Part shown: positions 1-10,600 of the stretch, piece by piece
Position numbering within the stretch: position 1 is the first letter of the stretch
Layout: the number at the start of each line of letters is the position of its first letter
From: Trileptium ribeirensis
Lineage: Eukaryota; Nematoda; Enoplea; Enoplida; Thoracostomopsidae
Assembly (NCBI GenBank): GCA_030248225.1
Contig: JASANE010027705.1
Span: 1-64,000, forward strand
DNA: 64,000 nucleotides
Direction: 5' to 3'
The notes under the pieces: model-generated
Told to the model about the DNA's origin: nothing
The model's input: only the letters and a program-made list of their open reading frames with translations
The model's database searches: none
Made by a program: the position numbers and the translations under genes

Positions 1-119
1 TTCACCTGCGCGCCCCATTTGTATTGTTCATCGCTAATAAATCCATATTGGCATAACGATTGGGGCGATGAGACCCATTTGATAGGGCCTAAAATGAGAG
101 ATACCGCGGCAGAACACAG

Positions 120-470
120 TTATAATTCCGGCAATGCGCCAGAAGCCTGAAGCAAGCGTTTGAACGATGCTAATGTCGGTGCTTTAACAACGTGGGACGG
201 GAGTTTATTCCAAGTGTTGACCTCTCGGTGACTAAAGAATTGCAATCGTTTTTTGGATCGCGCAATATCCGGTGGCTTTATCTTGTAGATATGACCACGA
301 GTGTTAGCATTACCATCAACGAAAAACTTATGATGCGGAAGGTTGACTTTACTAGTCATTATTTGATACATGAGAATTAAATCCGCACGTATACGTCGCG
401 TTTCCAATGTCTGTAGTTGTAAATATCGTAGACGATCCTCATAGCTGAGGTGGCGTATACTGGGAAGCAA
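120..470 (-). pseudogene. LINE ORF2 C-terminal tail
   Basis: 116 residues with RLRYLQLQTLETRRIRADLI, a TRGH motif, and WNKLPSHVVKAPTLASFKRL. This tail is typical of CR1-like ORF2 proteins and is repeated in diverged form at 29771-30085. It is in frame with the RT segment but separated by a stop codon and about 75 bases. Confidence 0.8.
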
Positions 471-548
471 CTTGGTGACGCGCCTTTGTAAGTCTTCTAA
501 TAGACCAATGTCTTTTCGAAAGTAAGGACACCAGACCGGGGAGGCGAA

Positions 549-2017
549 CTAAAGATGAGGTCGAATCGATGCCCGATGCAAGAAAAGTAGTGAAGTTTTA
601 GCTAAGTGCTTAATATGTCTCTTGATGATCCCATACGCTTTGTTTGCCGCTGCCACCGCCTTTTTACATTGTGCTTCCCACTTCAAATTATGTGACATTA
701 AAACACCTAAGTCGCGAGCTGTTTCAATTCCTTGAAGACCTTGATGATTGAGAGTGTATTCCTTGCCAACATTGTTCGTTCCAAAGTTCACAGCTAAGGA
801 TTTTTCAGCGTTGAAATATATAGCATTGTCTATTGACCAGTTGTAAACGTTATCTAATGTAAGCTGCAGATTGGAAGCACCTGAACTATTTGCTGAAAGA
901 GGATCAAATTTTACAAAAACCTTCAAGTCATCCGCAAATTTAAGCATGTTCACATTGTCAGAAAGCGTTTCGTCGATGTCGTTGATATAGAGCAAAAATA
1001 AACAAAGTCCGGCTACCGATCCCTGTGGAACACCACTGGAAATTTCCACATGGCGGGAATGAAAGCCTCTGTACACTACTCGTTGTGATCTTCCTTGCAA
1101 AAAACTTCGAAACCATTCAATTGTTTTAACTGCTAAACCAAAAGATGACAGCTTTTGCACTAATCTTATATGACTAACTGAATCAAAAGCTTTCTTGAAG
1201 TCAAGATATACACAATCTACTACGTCACCATCGTTTATTGCCCTCGTAATGTAATCGGTGAATTCTAATAACTGCGTGCAGCACGATTTCCCGCGACAGA
1301 AACCAAATTGAGAATCATTTAACATACCATCAGAAATCGTGTGGGCAATACCTGATCGCATATAATTTGTTTCAATATTTTACAGCACTTGCAAGTCAAA
1401 CTGATCGGTCTATAGTTTCTAACATCCGAGGTATTTCCAGTTTTGTGGAGCGGGACTATATCAGCCGCTAACCAGTCAGTAGGCAAAACTGCTAGTCTGT
1501 AAGACATTTCGAAAATCTTAACTAGTGGGTCAGCAAGGACAACAGCCATATACTTCAGGGCTGCATTCGGTATTCGGTCTGGGCCACATGCCTTATTGGA
1601 CTCCACCTCGCATAACTTCTTTTTCACTAAATTAGCATCGAAATAGATTTCATTCATAGATGCTTGCCCTGTAATGGGAAACATGGCAGCACTTCCTGGT
1701 GGGACGAATACTGAGGCAAAATAATCATTGTACATATTAGCTATTTCTACCGGGTCATCACATATACTATCATGTTCTATCCGTCTCATCGACATACCAC
1801 CACAAGGGTTCTTGCGTTTACGATTTGTGTAAGCAAAGAACGATTTCGGGTCTGATTTTATGTTTGTAGCAATCTTTAGTTCTAATGTCCTGATGTCACT
1901 TTCATACAATTTGTCGCACTCTACAAGCTTTGTTTGATAGTTGAGCCGCGTAGCTTGAATTTCTTGTATGCATTTCTTTTTGTACGAATTGCGTGGATTG
2001 TTAGAAATGTTGCCCAA
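549..2017 (-). pseudogene. LINE ORF2 reverse transcriptase
   Basis: Two frames overlap near 1319-1361, showing one frameshift. The N-terminal part carries ESNKACGPDRIPNAALK and NYRPISLTCKCCKILK; the second carries DSQFGFCRGKSCCTQLLEF, VYLDFKKAFDSVSH, SGVPQGSVAGLCLFLLYIND and LKFADDLKVF, which are the RT motifs in order, with FADD as the catalytic box. A stop at 549 separates this from the C-terminal part at 120-470, which is in the same frame. Confidence 0.9.
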
Positions 2018-2132
2018 ATCGGTTTCTTTACAATCTTAACAGAATTACCTTTCGGCATAGGTAGTTAATTCTAGCACTTCGAGTAGAGTAGATTTGAATA
2101 TTGACCACATTTTTTCTACAGTTGGAGCAGCC

Positions 2133-2672
2133 CTAATCAGTTCTTTCTATAACGTTTTTTGAAGTGAACAGTTGACAAGAATGCTTCCAATGACTAGCAG
2201 TTGCACGATGTATAGATAGTTGTGAGCACGGTGGTGAACGAATATATTGCAGGTTCCATGCTAGCTTGAAAACAACAATGTTATGGTCTGAAGTTGAAGT
2301 AAGCGGAGCGTCAATTTCAACAGCAATGACATCTTCTTGCAAATATGTGAAGACGAGGTCGAGAAATTTATTTCGGCGAGTGTTTTGCCTGATATGTTGG
2401 TGTAGTCCGCTATCTAGTACGGCTGACACAAACGAATCACATCTAGGCGGCCACTCAAAGTTCACCCAGTTAATGTCTGGATAATTGAACTCGCCAGCGA
2501 TGCATATTTTAGCATATTCAGAGATAATTTGATGCCGCAACAACGCTTGGACTGCATTATCTATTAATTCACCAGCGTTAGGAGGGCGGTAGATGCAACA
2601 GAATAAAGCACGATCACCAAAGCTCATTGGCACAGAACAAAGAATAGCTTCACAGTCAACTTCAAGGGGCAT
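2133..2672 (-). pseudogene. LINE ORF2 endonuclease domain (APE type), N-terminus broken
   Basis: Contains CCIYRPPNAG, IAGEFNYPDINW (degenerate form of the GDFN..DIxW motif, with GEFN) and TSTSDHNIVVFKL with the catalytic SDH. These belong to the EEP/APE endonuclease that nicks target DNA. Only the C-terminal two thirds are open; the N-terminal third in 2673-3260 is out of frame. The next 115 bases to the RT frame contain stops. Confidence 0.8.
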
Positions 2673-3265
2673 GCTTACAGGGGAAGGATTGAGGAGAGGT
2701 TTTACGTAGATAGCAGCGCCCCACCCCTCCGATTTTGGCGATCATAGCGAAATAAAGAATAATTGCTTATAGAAATCTCCCAATCATTGTACTAATACTT
2801 GCTCCCCGTTTCCGTTACAAGTAGTACATCAGGATTATTTTCAAAAACAAATAACTCCAAATTATGCAATTTATTCATAATACTTCTGGCATTTATTAAT
2901 ATTACTTTTAAAAAATTAACATTACGAAACATCAAACCATTGCCAACTTTTGTGACAAGGGCATCAGTCCTTAGCTCAGGTGAGTCGACATATTTTGCAG
3001 AAAATATTGCACCATTTTTTATATCACTATTATCTAGAAAGAAATTATTGTCACGCGAAACATCATTTGTTGGAACGCAGTTTCAATTTGAATAATTAGA
3101 GGGAACATTATTTGGAGTAACAAAAAACTATTGTTGGTTCCATGATGATCAACTATTGTCCCCCGTCCCCCGATCGCCTACTAGATTGAACATGGCGACG
3201 ATTTATATTGACCCGATTTTGCAATCGTTTTGCGCGAGTTTCCTTGTCTATGACTCTTTGTGTTG
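2673..3265 (-). other. Decayed ORF1/EN junction of the LINE
   Basis: Within the LINE, between the endonuclease part and the inserted element. No continuous frame in the LINE direction; presumably the end of ORF1 and the N-terminus of the endonuclease after decay. Confidence 0.45.
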
Positions 3266-3594
3266 TGCATGAGTAAACTTAAGCTGCGACATTTACCATC
3301 CTCTTTTGACAAAAGCGATTGCCGTTTAGTTGTACACTGAACACAAATTTTATTTTTGCGTTAAAGAACAGAAATCAGTCCGTTTCATATTCCATACATT
3401 ATAATTTGAAAATGTTCGCGAACACACTGGTGTTAAAGTACAGGGACCGAATTGCACTCGCTAATACCGTTATGGAACAGAAAAATGTCGAAATTGGATA
3501 CGGCTATTGAAATCCGAGTTTTGTTCGCTAACAACCTTTTGTATATGGTGTCAAAAGAGGATGGTTGGGGGCGCATCTTAAGTTTACTCTTGCA
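3266..3594. mobile_element. MITE with about 45-bp inverted ends, inside the LINE
   Basis: The left end GAGTAAACTTAAG ... ACCATCCTCTTTTGACA is matched, inverted, by TGTCAAAAGAGGATGGT ... CTTAAGTTTACTC on the right. Length about 330 bp, no coding capacity. The same ends occur at 35263-35753, so it is a dispersed family. It lies between ORF1 and endonuclease remnants of the LINE, so it arrived later. Confidence 0.75.
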
Positions 3595-3726
3595 TTGGGG
3601 TGCGGTCCGCATTGATATATAGTTATAAAATTTGTGGCCATCATCAACTACTCGGAGCGACTTCGCGTTGGACAAAATGCTTGTACATTGTTGCTGCGTG
3701 CCTAACACCACTTTGACCAGCCGTGG

Positions 3727-3957
3727 CTAAGGATGCTCGATATGGTTACCGTTAACACTCTGGAGCTGTTTAGCTGTCCCAAGTCTATAAACCGCCTTTA
3801 TTTCGTAATTTAGGTTTGGTGCAACCATTTTAATAGCCTCGTTCACCTCGTTCGTATCACTATTTTTTACGAACCAATGCGTCATCACTTTTGTTCTCAA
3901 CCAAACCAGTAAAAATAAAATTGTTTTTGCGCCTTTCCTGATCTGGCAGTTCATCAA
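3727..3957 (-). pseudogene. LINE ORF1, middle domain remnant
   Basis: A 76-residue open stretch with VNEAIKMVAPNLNYEIKAVY, reminiscent of the RNA-binding-like middle of CR1 ORF1 proteins. It lies between the PHD part and the inserted element at 3266-3594, in a different frame from the PHD finger, so the ORF is broken. Assignment rests mostly on position. Confidence 0.5.
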
Positions 3958-4189
3958 CCATTTGTGCCATCAATTAAGTGTTTTCGCCATTGTTAGCAGT
4001 TACTGCTGTAACTACAGGTGCAATTACGCCCGAACTGGTCTCATTATCGGAACGAACTACGTTTTCACCATCTAATGATGGAATGGAATCAATCTTTGCC
4101 ATCAAAGTATTAATACATCCCATCATTTTGTCCTGCTTTTTAACCATTTTATCAAATTTGTTGCTGAGTGATTTGACAACTCTAAGATC

Positions 4190-4423
4190 CTAATCAACGT
4201 GTGCGTTGCATTTTATACAATAGAAACGTACCAAAGAATTTTCGCGATTCAGCCAGTCGTACTGAGATGTGGTAATATCGTTACAAGTACGATGAAGATG
4301 ATCATCACACAGAGCACATTGTAGGAAGGAATCACCATTGTCGACTCGAATTACCGTTTCGCAAATTCTGCACGTTGGATTTACCGGGGTAGTAGAAATA
4401 GACCATTTACGTGTAATGACCAT
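4190..4423 (-). pseudogene. LINE ORF1, PHD-type zinc finger part
   Basis: About 77 residues. The cysteine/histidine pattern C-R-I-C, then CALCDDHLHRTC and YCIKC (last pair) forms a C4HC3-like PHD finger; such fingers occur in ORF1 of CR1-like LINEs, where they are thought to help bind nucleic acid or protein partners. It starts with MVITRKWSIS right after the GC-rich leader. The frame breaks at the C-terminus (stop after CNAHVD) and the remainder of ORF1 continues in another frame at 3727-3957. Confidence 0.75.
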
Positions 4424-4611
4424 ATTAAGCCGTTAATCATTAACAATAATAAATCTGAATTAGCATGGATGTAGGCGACCACAGGGATTTTCAGCCCAAT
4501 GCTGGGGACGAGCATGGGGGTTCCAAAGCGGTATTTTCCTCAGCCTCCATTTCTCCACGTTGGAGAAACCTGAGCGCACCCAGTACAAACTCCGCGTCCT
4601 TCGCTCGCTGC

Positions 4612-5771
4612 CAGGGAGTAACCGGAATTCCGGTTCCGGCGAAAATCGTGTTCCGGTTGCGGTTCCGACAAAGGGCAAAAACCATACCGGAACCGGAATT
4701 CCGGCTTAAAATGATTGTTTGAAATTTTCCACGTTTTTTGCTTCATTTGTGATCCAAACATATGTAATATATATTATACAATGATCAAGCTCCAATACAA
4801 CCAAGCAAAAGAAAAGATTAACTAAGCAATTTGACGTTTGAAACGTAAGTAGGGCACATAATTTCAGTTGGAATTTTTATAATAACCTGCAGGGGTTTGT
4901 TAACAAATCAAAGCCACGTCGATGCTTGTAGCAGCTATTTTACACATCCAGAAGTCTGTGGGGCACGTTTCAATTAAACCGGTCCAAATCGGTAACAGAG
5001 TATGGCTTACGCAGAAGTACTTAGGGTATGCCTGGCTAACATAAATTGCTTCATGAACCCGCCAATGCGCTTGTAAACTTGGTAAATCAGACTAAATTGA
5101 AGTAAACTAACGTTATCTGCAACGCAGCTATAAACTGCTTTCTTGGCAAAGAACTGTATTTATTGAAACTGTACGAGTAGCATCACAGTGTATCTCATTT
5201 ATAGCATTCTGATTGGAAAGTTATCATCATTATCATCTAACTTACGGGCACTGTTTGTCCAAAACTTACGGGCACTAGCCTAAACAGTGTCCCTGACCAC
5301 TGATCAGAAAATTACCTTCTATCTATTATTTTCTCTTAGAATCATATAAACCAATAATTTCAAGTTTCCTACAGAAGAACATGTAACAAACGTATGTGTA
5401 GTAAAGGAAGGCGCCTGGAGACAGAGCGAAAGTGTGTATTCTACGCTCCAAGCTTTGTAAGCTATTTGATTTGACGTACGTAGTATACGCAATGGTGTAT
5501 ATATAGTGGAAGGTATTTTTTGTTCTGGGTGTCCAAAAATCGACATATTTGATCGATAAATAAACATTATTAGCTTCCTCAGTCTCTTTAAAGTTTCAGA
5601 AAGGCAATACCACCGGAATACATTAAGTTTAATGTAAAAGTTATGTTTAATGCATTTTAAATCCACTATCTTGATTTCTTCCTTCATCTGTTTTACTATA
5701 TATACATAAATTTCGAAGATCAAGTTCCGGATCTGGTTTAAATGGACGGTTCCGGTTCCGGTTATTCCCTG
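4612..5771 (+). mobile_element. hAT-like non-autonomous element, copy 1
   Basis: Starts CAGGGAGTAACCGGAATTCC and ends CCGGTTATTCCCTG, inverted ends of the hAT type (CAGGG). Flanks are CTCGCTGC and CTCGCTTC, an 8-bp target duplication with one change. Subterminal regions hold repeated CCGGAA/TTCCGG words and CCGGAATTCCGG palindromes. The 1160-bp interior has no transposase frame. It inserted at the 5' boundary of the LINE. Confidence 0.85.
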
Positions 5772-5824
5772 CTCGCTTCGTATCAAAACTTGTATAATCT
5801 CATGTTAATAACTTATAGCATATA

Positions 5825-6190
5825 CTGGCCTGTCCACAGCCCTCCGAAAAGTGGGGGGGGGAACTTCGAGGGGCCCCCATGTTTATTCTGGGGGGAAATT
5901 TCAAAGTGGGGGGATAAATTTTGCTTAAAAATACAAAATATTTTCATGCATTTTTACTACTGTGAACGTACTTTCAAGCTAAAAAACAATATTTTAGCAT
6001 TATAAATAGTGGTAATTAATGTTTAAAAACAATTTGCAAACAAAGAACATAAATTTTCAGACATAAAACATTTTTGGAATTAGTTGAACATGGGGGGTTT
6101 CGGCCGAGTGGGGGGGGATGGACATGGGGGAAAATCTCACGAACATGGGGGGATTTGGAAAGTGGGGGTCCCCCACTGTGGACAGGCCAG
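5825..6190. mobile_element. MITE with CTGGCCTGTCCACAG ends
   Basis: 366 bp with perfect 15-bp inverted ends, flanked by tata/atat, so a TA-type target is likely. G-runs near both ends and an AT-rich centre. A diverged copy in the opposite orientation is at 34411-34737. Confidence 0.82.
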
Positions 6191-7570
6191 ATATATAGAA
6201 AACCTCGAAAACATGTATGAATCGTTTTATGGGTGGAATGGTTGTACGCAGTGCTAATGATAAACGGTAACCGATCCTGAAGAACGAATGAACCACGCCA
6301 TCGTTTACCGCAACTTCGAAAACGTTTATTACAAATAGAACAGTTTAAAGTCTTACATTGAAAATCGCGACATCGTACATGTTTCGGTCGGTGCGGGGCT
6401 TATAAGGGATGCAGTACCATTTCCAAAACCGGTACGCAGGTTACAGCTGAACCATGAATGAACCCCTCATCGTTTTGAGGAATCACTACAGCATTCGTAG
6501 TCGTAGGTTTGTTTAACTAATTACTGCATTAAATTGAAAATCATGCATAATGCAGGATAGGAAGTATATATAGAGATGTGTGGACTTCTACTTGGTTGAC
6601 ACCTAATGATCTAGTGTGTCCAAAAGCAGTGATATAGCCTCCCAAATGCTCCCCGTGCATTATATAATTAAAAATCCGTTTGTAAATAGCGACGATTGCG
6701 CCGAAGATAAGATTTTACCGGTCTATCAGATGGATATAGATTGTTTGAAGAATATTATCGTTGAGCGACATTGACAGAGGCAGACAACATGGGATTACCT
6801 ATGTCTTCTATCTGTTAATGTCAAAGCGTATGCATTGTCCCTCCAAGGCTAGTCTGCAGAGCATGCTGTTAAGCTGTACTTTAGAGATTTTGCAGGCACT
6901 ACGATGCCGGCCGTGTATTTAAATATAGATAGATGTTGTTGTGGTTTGAGAATGTTAAATGCAAGATTCTAGCGGCAGCGACCAATCAACCGTAAATACG
7001 AAGAGTGTTTGCGATAGGATGGATGTCCGTCATACACCTGATCTGATGTCAAATTAGTAGGCAAGACACCATCAACATGCCAACAGGTTGTAGTTCGATA
7101 TATCAGTTTTATGATCAGTGGCCGTTTGCGGGGAACCCTTCGGCTTCTGCAATATAGACCTACGACGTTTTGTGGATTTAGTCGAATGCGGCACTGAAGT
7201 CATGGGACGTTATATATATATGCTTTATGCCTAAATTGGTGGCGCTTTTGAAGCAGCATACAGAGGGCAACTACAGTATGATCGACGGCGCTTCTTATCG
7301 GTTTGAAGCCTCCTTGATTCTCTCTTGAAGTAGCTTTACGCTGTTGCTTGAACCTGTGTAGAGCCGCCACTTCAAGGGCTTTAAGTCTTATGCTAACGAC
7401 TGATAATACACAAATCGAACAGCTTAACATATAGAATTTTAGAAAACTTCAGTTGATAAGACTTGAAATTGGTGTTATTGATGGTGGATGCAAAATATTG
7501 CTACTGTTTTCTCAAGTTTAAGCAATGTAATAGCGCTTGTTCTTAACTTAACACATAAAATATATTTTAG
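6191..7570. other. No recognisable feature upstream of the first PLK1 exon seen
   Basis: AT-rich sequence without long frames. I searched for the missing PLK1 N-terminal exon (a frame ending in LGK before a GT) and found none. Confidence 0.5.
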
Positions 7571-7675
7571 GGTGGATTCGCAAGATGTTATGAGCTTATT
7601 GACTCTAGTGGTCATGTATATGCCGGTAAAGCTGTTCCAAAAACCCTCCTGCTTAAAAAACACCAAAAGGAAAAG
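7571..7675 (+). CDS. PLK1: PLK1 exon: glycine loop and ATP-binding lysine
   Basis: 35 codons in phase 0 at both ends, starting [11 protein letters not shown] and ending KKHQKEK. The acceptor is tatattttag and the donor gtaaga. The start completes a GxGGFA nucleotide loop whose first residues must come from an upstream exon; AGKAVPK supplies the invariant ATP-contacting lysine (human K82) and [10 protein letters not shown] matches the PLK1 stretch leading to helix C. No exon ending in a phase-0 'LGK' was found between 1 and 7570, so the N-terminus is either further left or hidden. Confidence 0.93.
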
Positions 7676-10600
7676 GTAAGATGTAACCATTTGTGCCTCT
7701 TAACGTTCGCACTGCTGGATGGCATATCGAAAATGTTTTAGTTCCGAAATTTTACTTTATTTGAGATGTTTTGCTATCCAGCTATTTTTCAAATCTTACC
7801 CAGCGACGTGACGATAATATTAAAAATGTTCTTAGGGAATTAAAATTGGTCAAGCTTATGTATGTTTTTAATAGGTAATGATGTTTGTTTTTATTCAAAA
7901 TATATGTCGATTTCATATCATTGTGCACCATCATGTAGGGAGAACTATAATAGAATACCCGGTTCCGGAACCCAAATCGCACATCGAGACCGAGATTCAG
8001 TTTTAGAAATTGTTATAATTTCTCTACATTTTTGCTCTATCAACGCTCCAAATCTACATTTTATATAGATGTTAATTTTATTTCACAAAAAAAGATTTCA
8101 GCACCAACAAATTGCGCTATAAAACGTTAGCACTAAACATGTTTTCAGCAGGATTTATCATTTTAACGCTGTAGCGATTGTTCATCTTAAGGTTATGTTA
8201 ACATAACAGCGCCGCGTGGATGCTTGTGGTAGTCGTTTTACCATTCAGACTGTTGTGTTATGTTGAAATTTTTAATTTGTTCAGTTTAGTACGCACAACA
8301 TAGTAGATTACGTGGAAGTACTTAAGCCTCAAATTTTAACTTGGCAACACAGCATAACCAATTCTAAATATTTTACATTACCACCAGCTTTTCAAACAAA
8401 CTGCGTCAATAACACTCAGTGTGAATGTTGTTTATCTGTATATATCCTAACTTTACTTACCATCTCTGAAACGCAGTCAGTAACTGCGTTCTTGGAAAGG
8501 AACTGTTTTTATTTTTAATAATGTATGGAGTATCGCCGCCGTTTGTCCCATTTACAGCAAATATCTTGACAAAGCAGTAAAATACCTTGAATAATTTTCT
8601 CTAAGAACCGGATAAACCAATAACTTCAGGTTTCCTCTTGAATAACACATTGGCATGCACATAAAACATTACATTTGGGGAAATAGACTATACTAAGTGT
8701 GATTTGGAAATTTTATATCAAGTATTTAAAAGTATGTTGATTTGGTGCTATTCACTCCCTGGAGCATATTCATTTTCTAATTTTAGATGGTTCAAGAAAT
8801 TGCAATTCATCGTGAACTAAATCATAAACATATCGTCGGTTTTCACACCCATTTTGAAGATAACGATTTTGTATATGTGCTTCTGGAAATCTGCAGAAAG
8901 CGCGTAAGGTTTTTTATAATAATGCATTATGCATCAGGTGGCTGTATTTAATATATACTTGTATTTTACCACAATATTATATCTTGCGGTGCGCTGCGAT
9001 GTTTTTAATTTGCTATAACTTTGATACGCGAAGGCTACTATTTCTGCATTACCTGGCAGTTATTTCTGAATTATATAGCCGATTCATTTCTCAGGCGACT
9101 GTGCAAAATGTACTAAGTGCCCGTTTACATCGATAACCTGTCAGTTAGAATCATCTCTGGTTTTCCAGATTTTATACGGCAAAATGTATATAATATTATA
9201 TAATGTATAGTTAAGTGAACGTTTGGGCCTGGACTGTGAGAGCAGCATAGAAAAGTAATTGTTTTCGTCAATAAATGATTCTTAAGCTACTTACGAAAGG
9301 CCTTTGTATTATTATTGATATTATAACTCATAGCGATAGGATGGAGCCTTGTCGGACGCCTGAGCGCACCTTGAATGCGTCAGAGATTAAGTTGTTAAAA
9401 CTATTTTGTTCAACTTCGTCGTTGATTGGGTGTTACAACAGACACTACTACCAAAGGATGGCATTATCTTCGCACCAGACGAACGTATGACAGACGCATC
9501 CTACGCTGACGACGTCATCTTGGCCTGTGAATCAACATCTCAATTGGAAAGTCTCTTGAACAGGCTGAACACCAACGGAAGACGACTTGAACTTGTCATT
9601 AACGAGAAAAAGACTAAACTGATGACATGCTGCATCCAAGAACCACGCCCGGTTGTGCACCTAAACGGGCGCGAGGTGGAATACGTCGATGAATTCAATT
9701 ACCTCGGCAGCCTGTTTGCAGCTCTGGATGCTGTGACTCTGAAATTCAATATCGTGTGGCAAGAGCTCGAGCAGCGTTTGGGGGAATGCATACGTTGTGG
9801 TCATCTTCTGTAATGTCCTCAAGCACAAAAATCAATATTTACAACGCGGCAATTCAGCCAATACTATTATATGGTAGCGAAACATGGATCGGCAAACAAG
9901 TCGAATTTGCTTACCTGGAAGTATTTGAAAATTACTGTCGCAGGTGCTTACTAGGTGTGATAAAACTTGTCCATATACGCTTTGTCGACATAAGGATACG
10001 CATCGGACACTCCCACGACCTTGATACAATCGTGAAAACCAAACACTTGCAGCTGTTAAGTCACGTCCTACGCATGGAGAAGAGTCGTCTTCCTAAGCGC
10101 CTTCTACTCAAACAATCTCCTCCGCAATGGTGTCGTCCACAAGGTCGCAGCAATCTCACTTGGAAACGACAGGTGTCAACCGATATCGAATACGCATTTC
10201 GTCACGTTCCACAATGCGAATGGCGAATCAATCCATTCCCATCGATGGCGGCGCTGGCAGAAGATCGAAAATCCTGGCGAGAACTCACTCACGGTCGGGC
10301 CCCCTGGATCTCCAGGGGCAGGTAATCAGGTAATAACTCATAGCATAGCTGATATACAAATGAAGTTTGGCTTGCTTATATAACATTAAACTCTTCGATG
10401 CCATTGAAACGCTGCTAGTCTGCTGATGCTTAGCACAACAAGGTGAAAAGTACGTTTGTGGATCAGCTGCGGGACCCTCTGTAAGGAGAAGAAACATTAA
10501 TGCGTTGAAAATAAAAATTACTTTCATATCAGCTAAACAGTTTAGGCAATGTTTTAAAAACATATATAGTTACGTATTATACAAAATTAAAATACAAATG

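Larger units (their letters stand above)
1..4611 (-). mobile_element. CR1/jockey-like LINE, nearly full length, decayed
   Basis: Read right to left: a GC-rich 5' untranslated stretch (4424-4611), ORF1 with a PHD-type zinc finger (4190-4423) and a later domain (3727-3957), an apurinic-type endonuclease part (2133-2672), reverse transcriptase (549-2017) and a conserved C-terminal tail (120-470). The order ORF1-EN-RT without RNase H, the FADD catalytic box and the tail motif WNKLP place it in the CR1/jockey group. Frameshifts and stops make it inactive. A small inverted-repeat element interrupts it at 3266-3594, and a hAT-like element sits exactly at its 5' boundary. The 3' end may continue past the left edge. 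Confidence 0.85.

Noticed and set aside
4612..4711. CCGG-rich block as a CpG promoter
   Set aside because: It is present at the end of each hAT-like copy and is part of the transposon.
4612..4762. Overlapping frames in the CCGG-rich block as genes
   Set aside because: They arise from the palindromic CCGGAATTCCGG repeats at hAT ends and recur in every copy without a shared protein.
8787..8789. ATG as a start codon of PLK1
   Set aside because: It is at an exon start after a clear acceptor, and the kinase glycine loop and lysine lie upstream at 7571-7675 in a matching phase.
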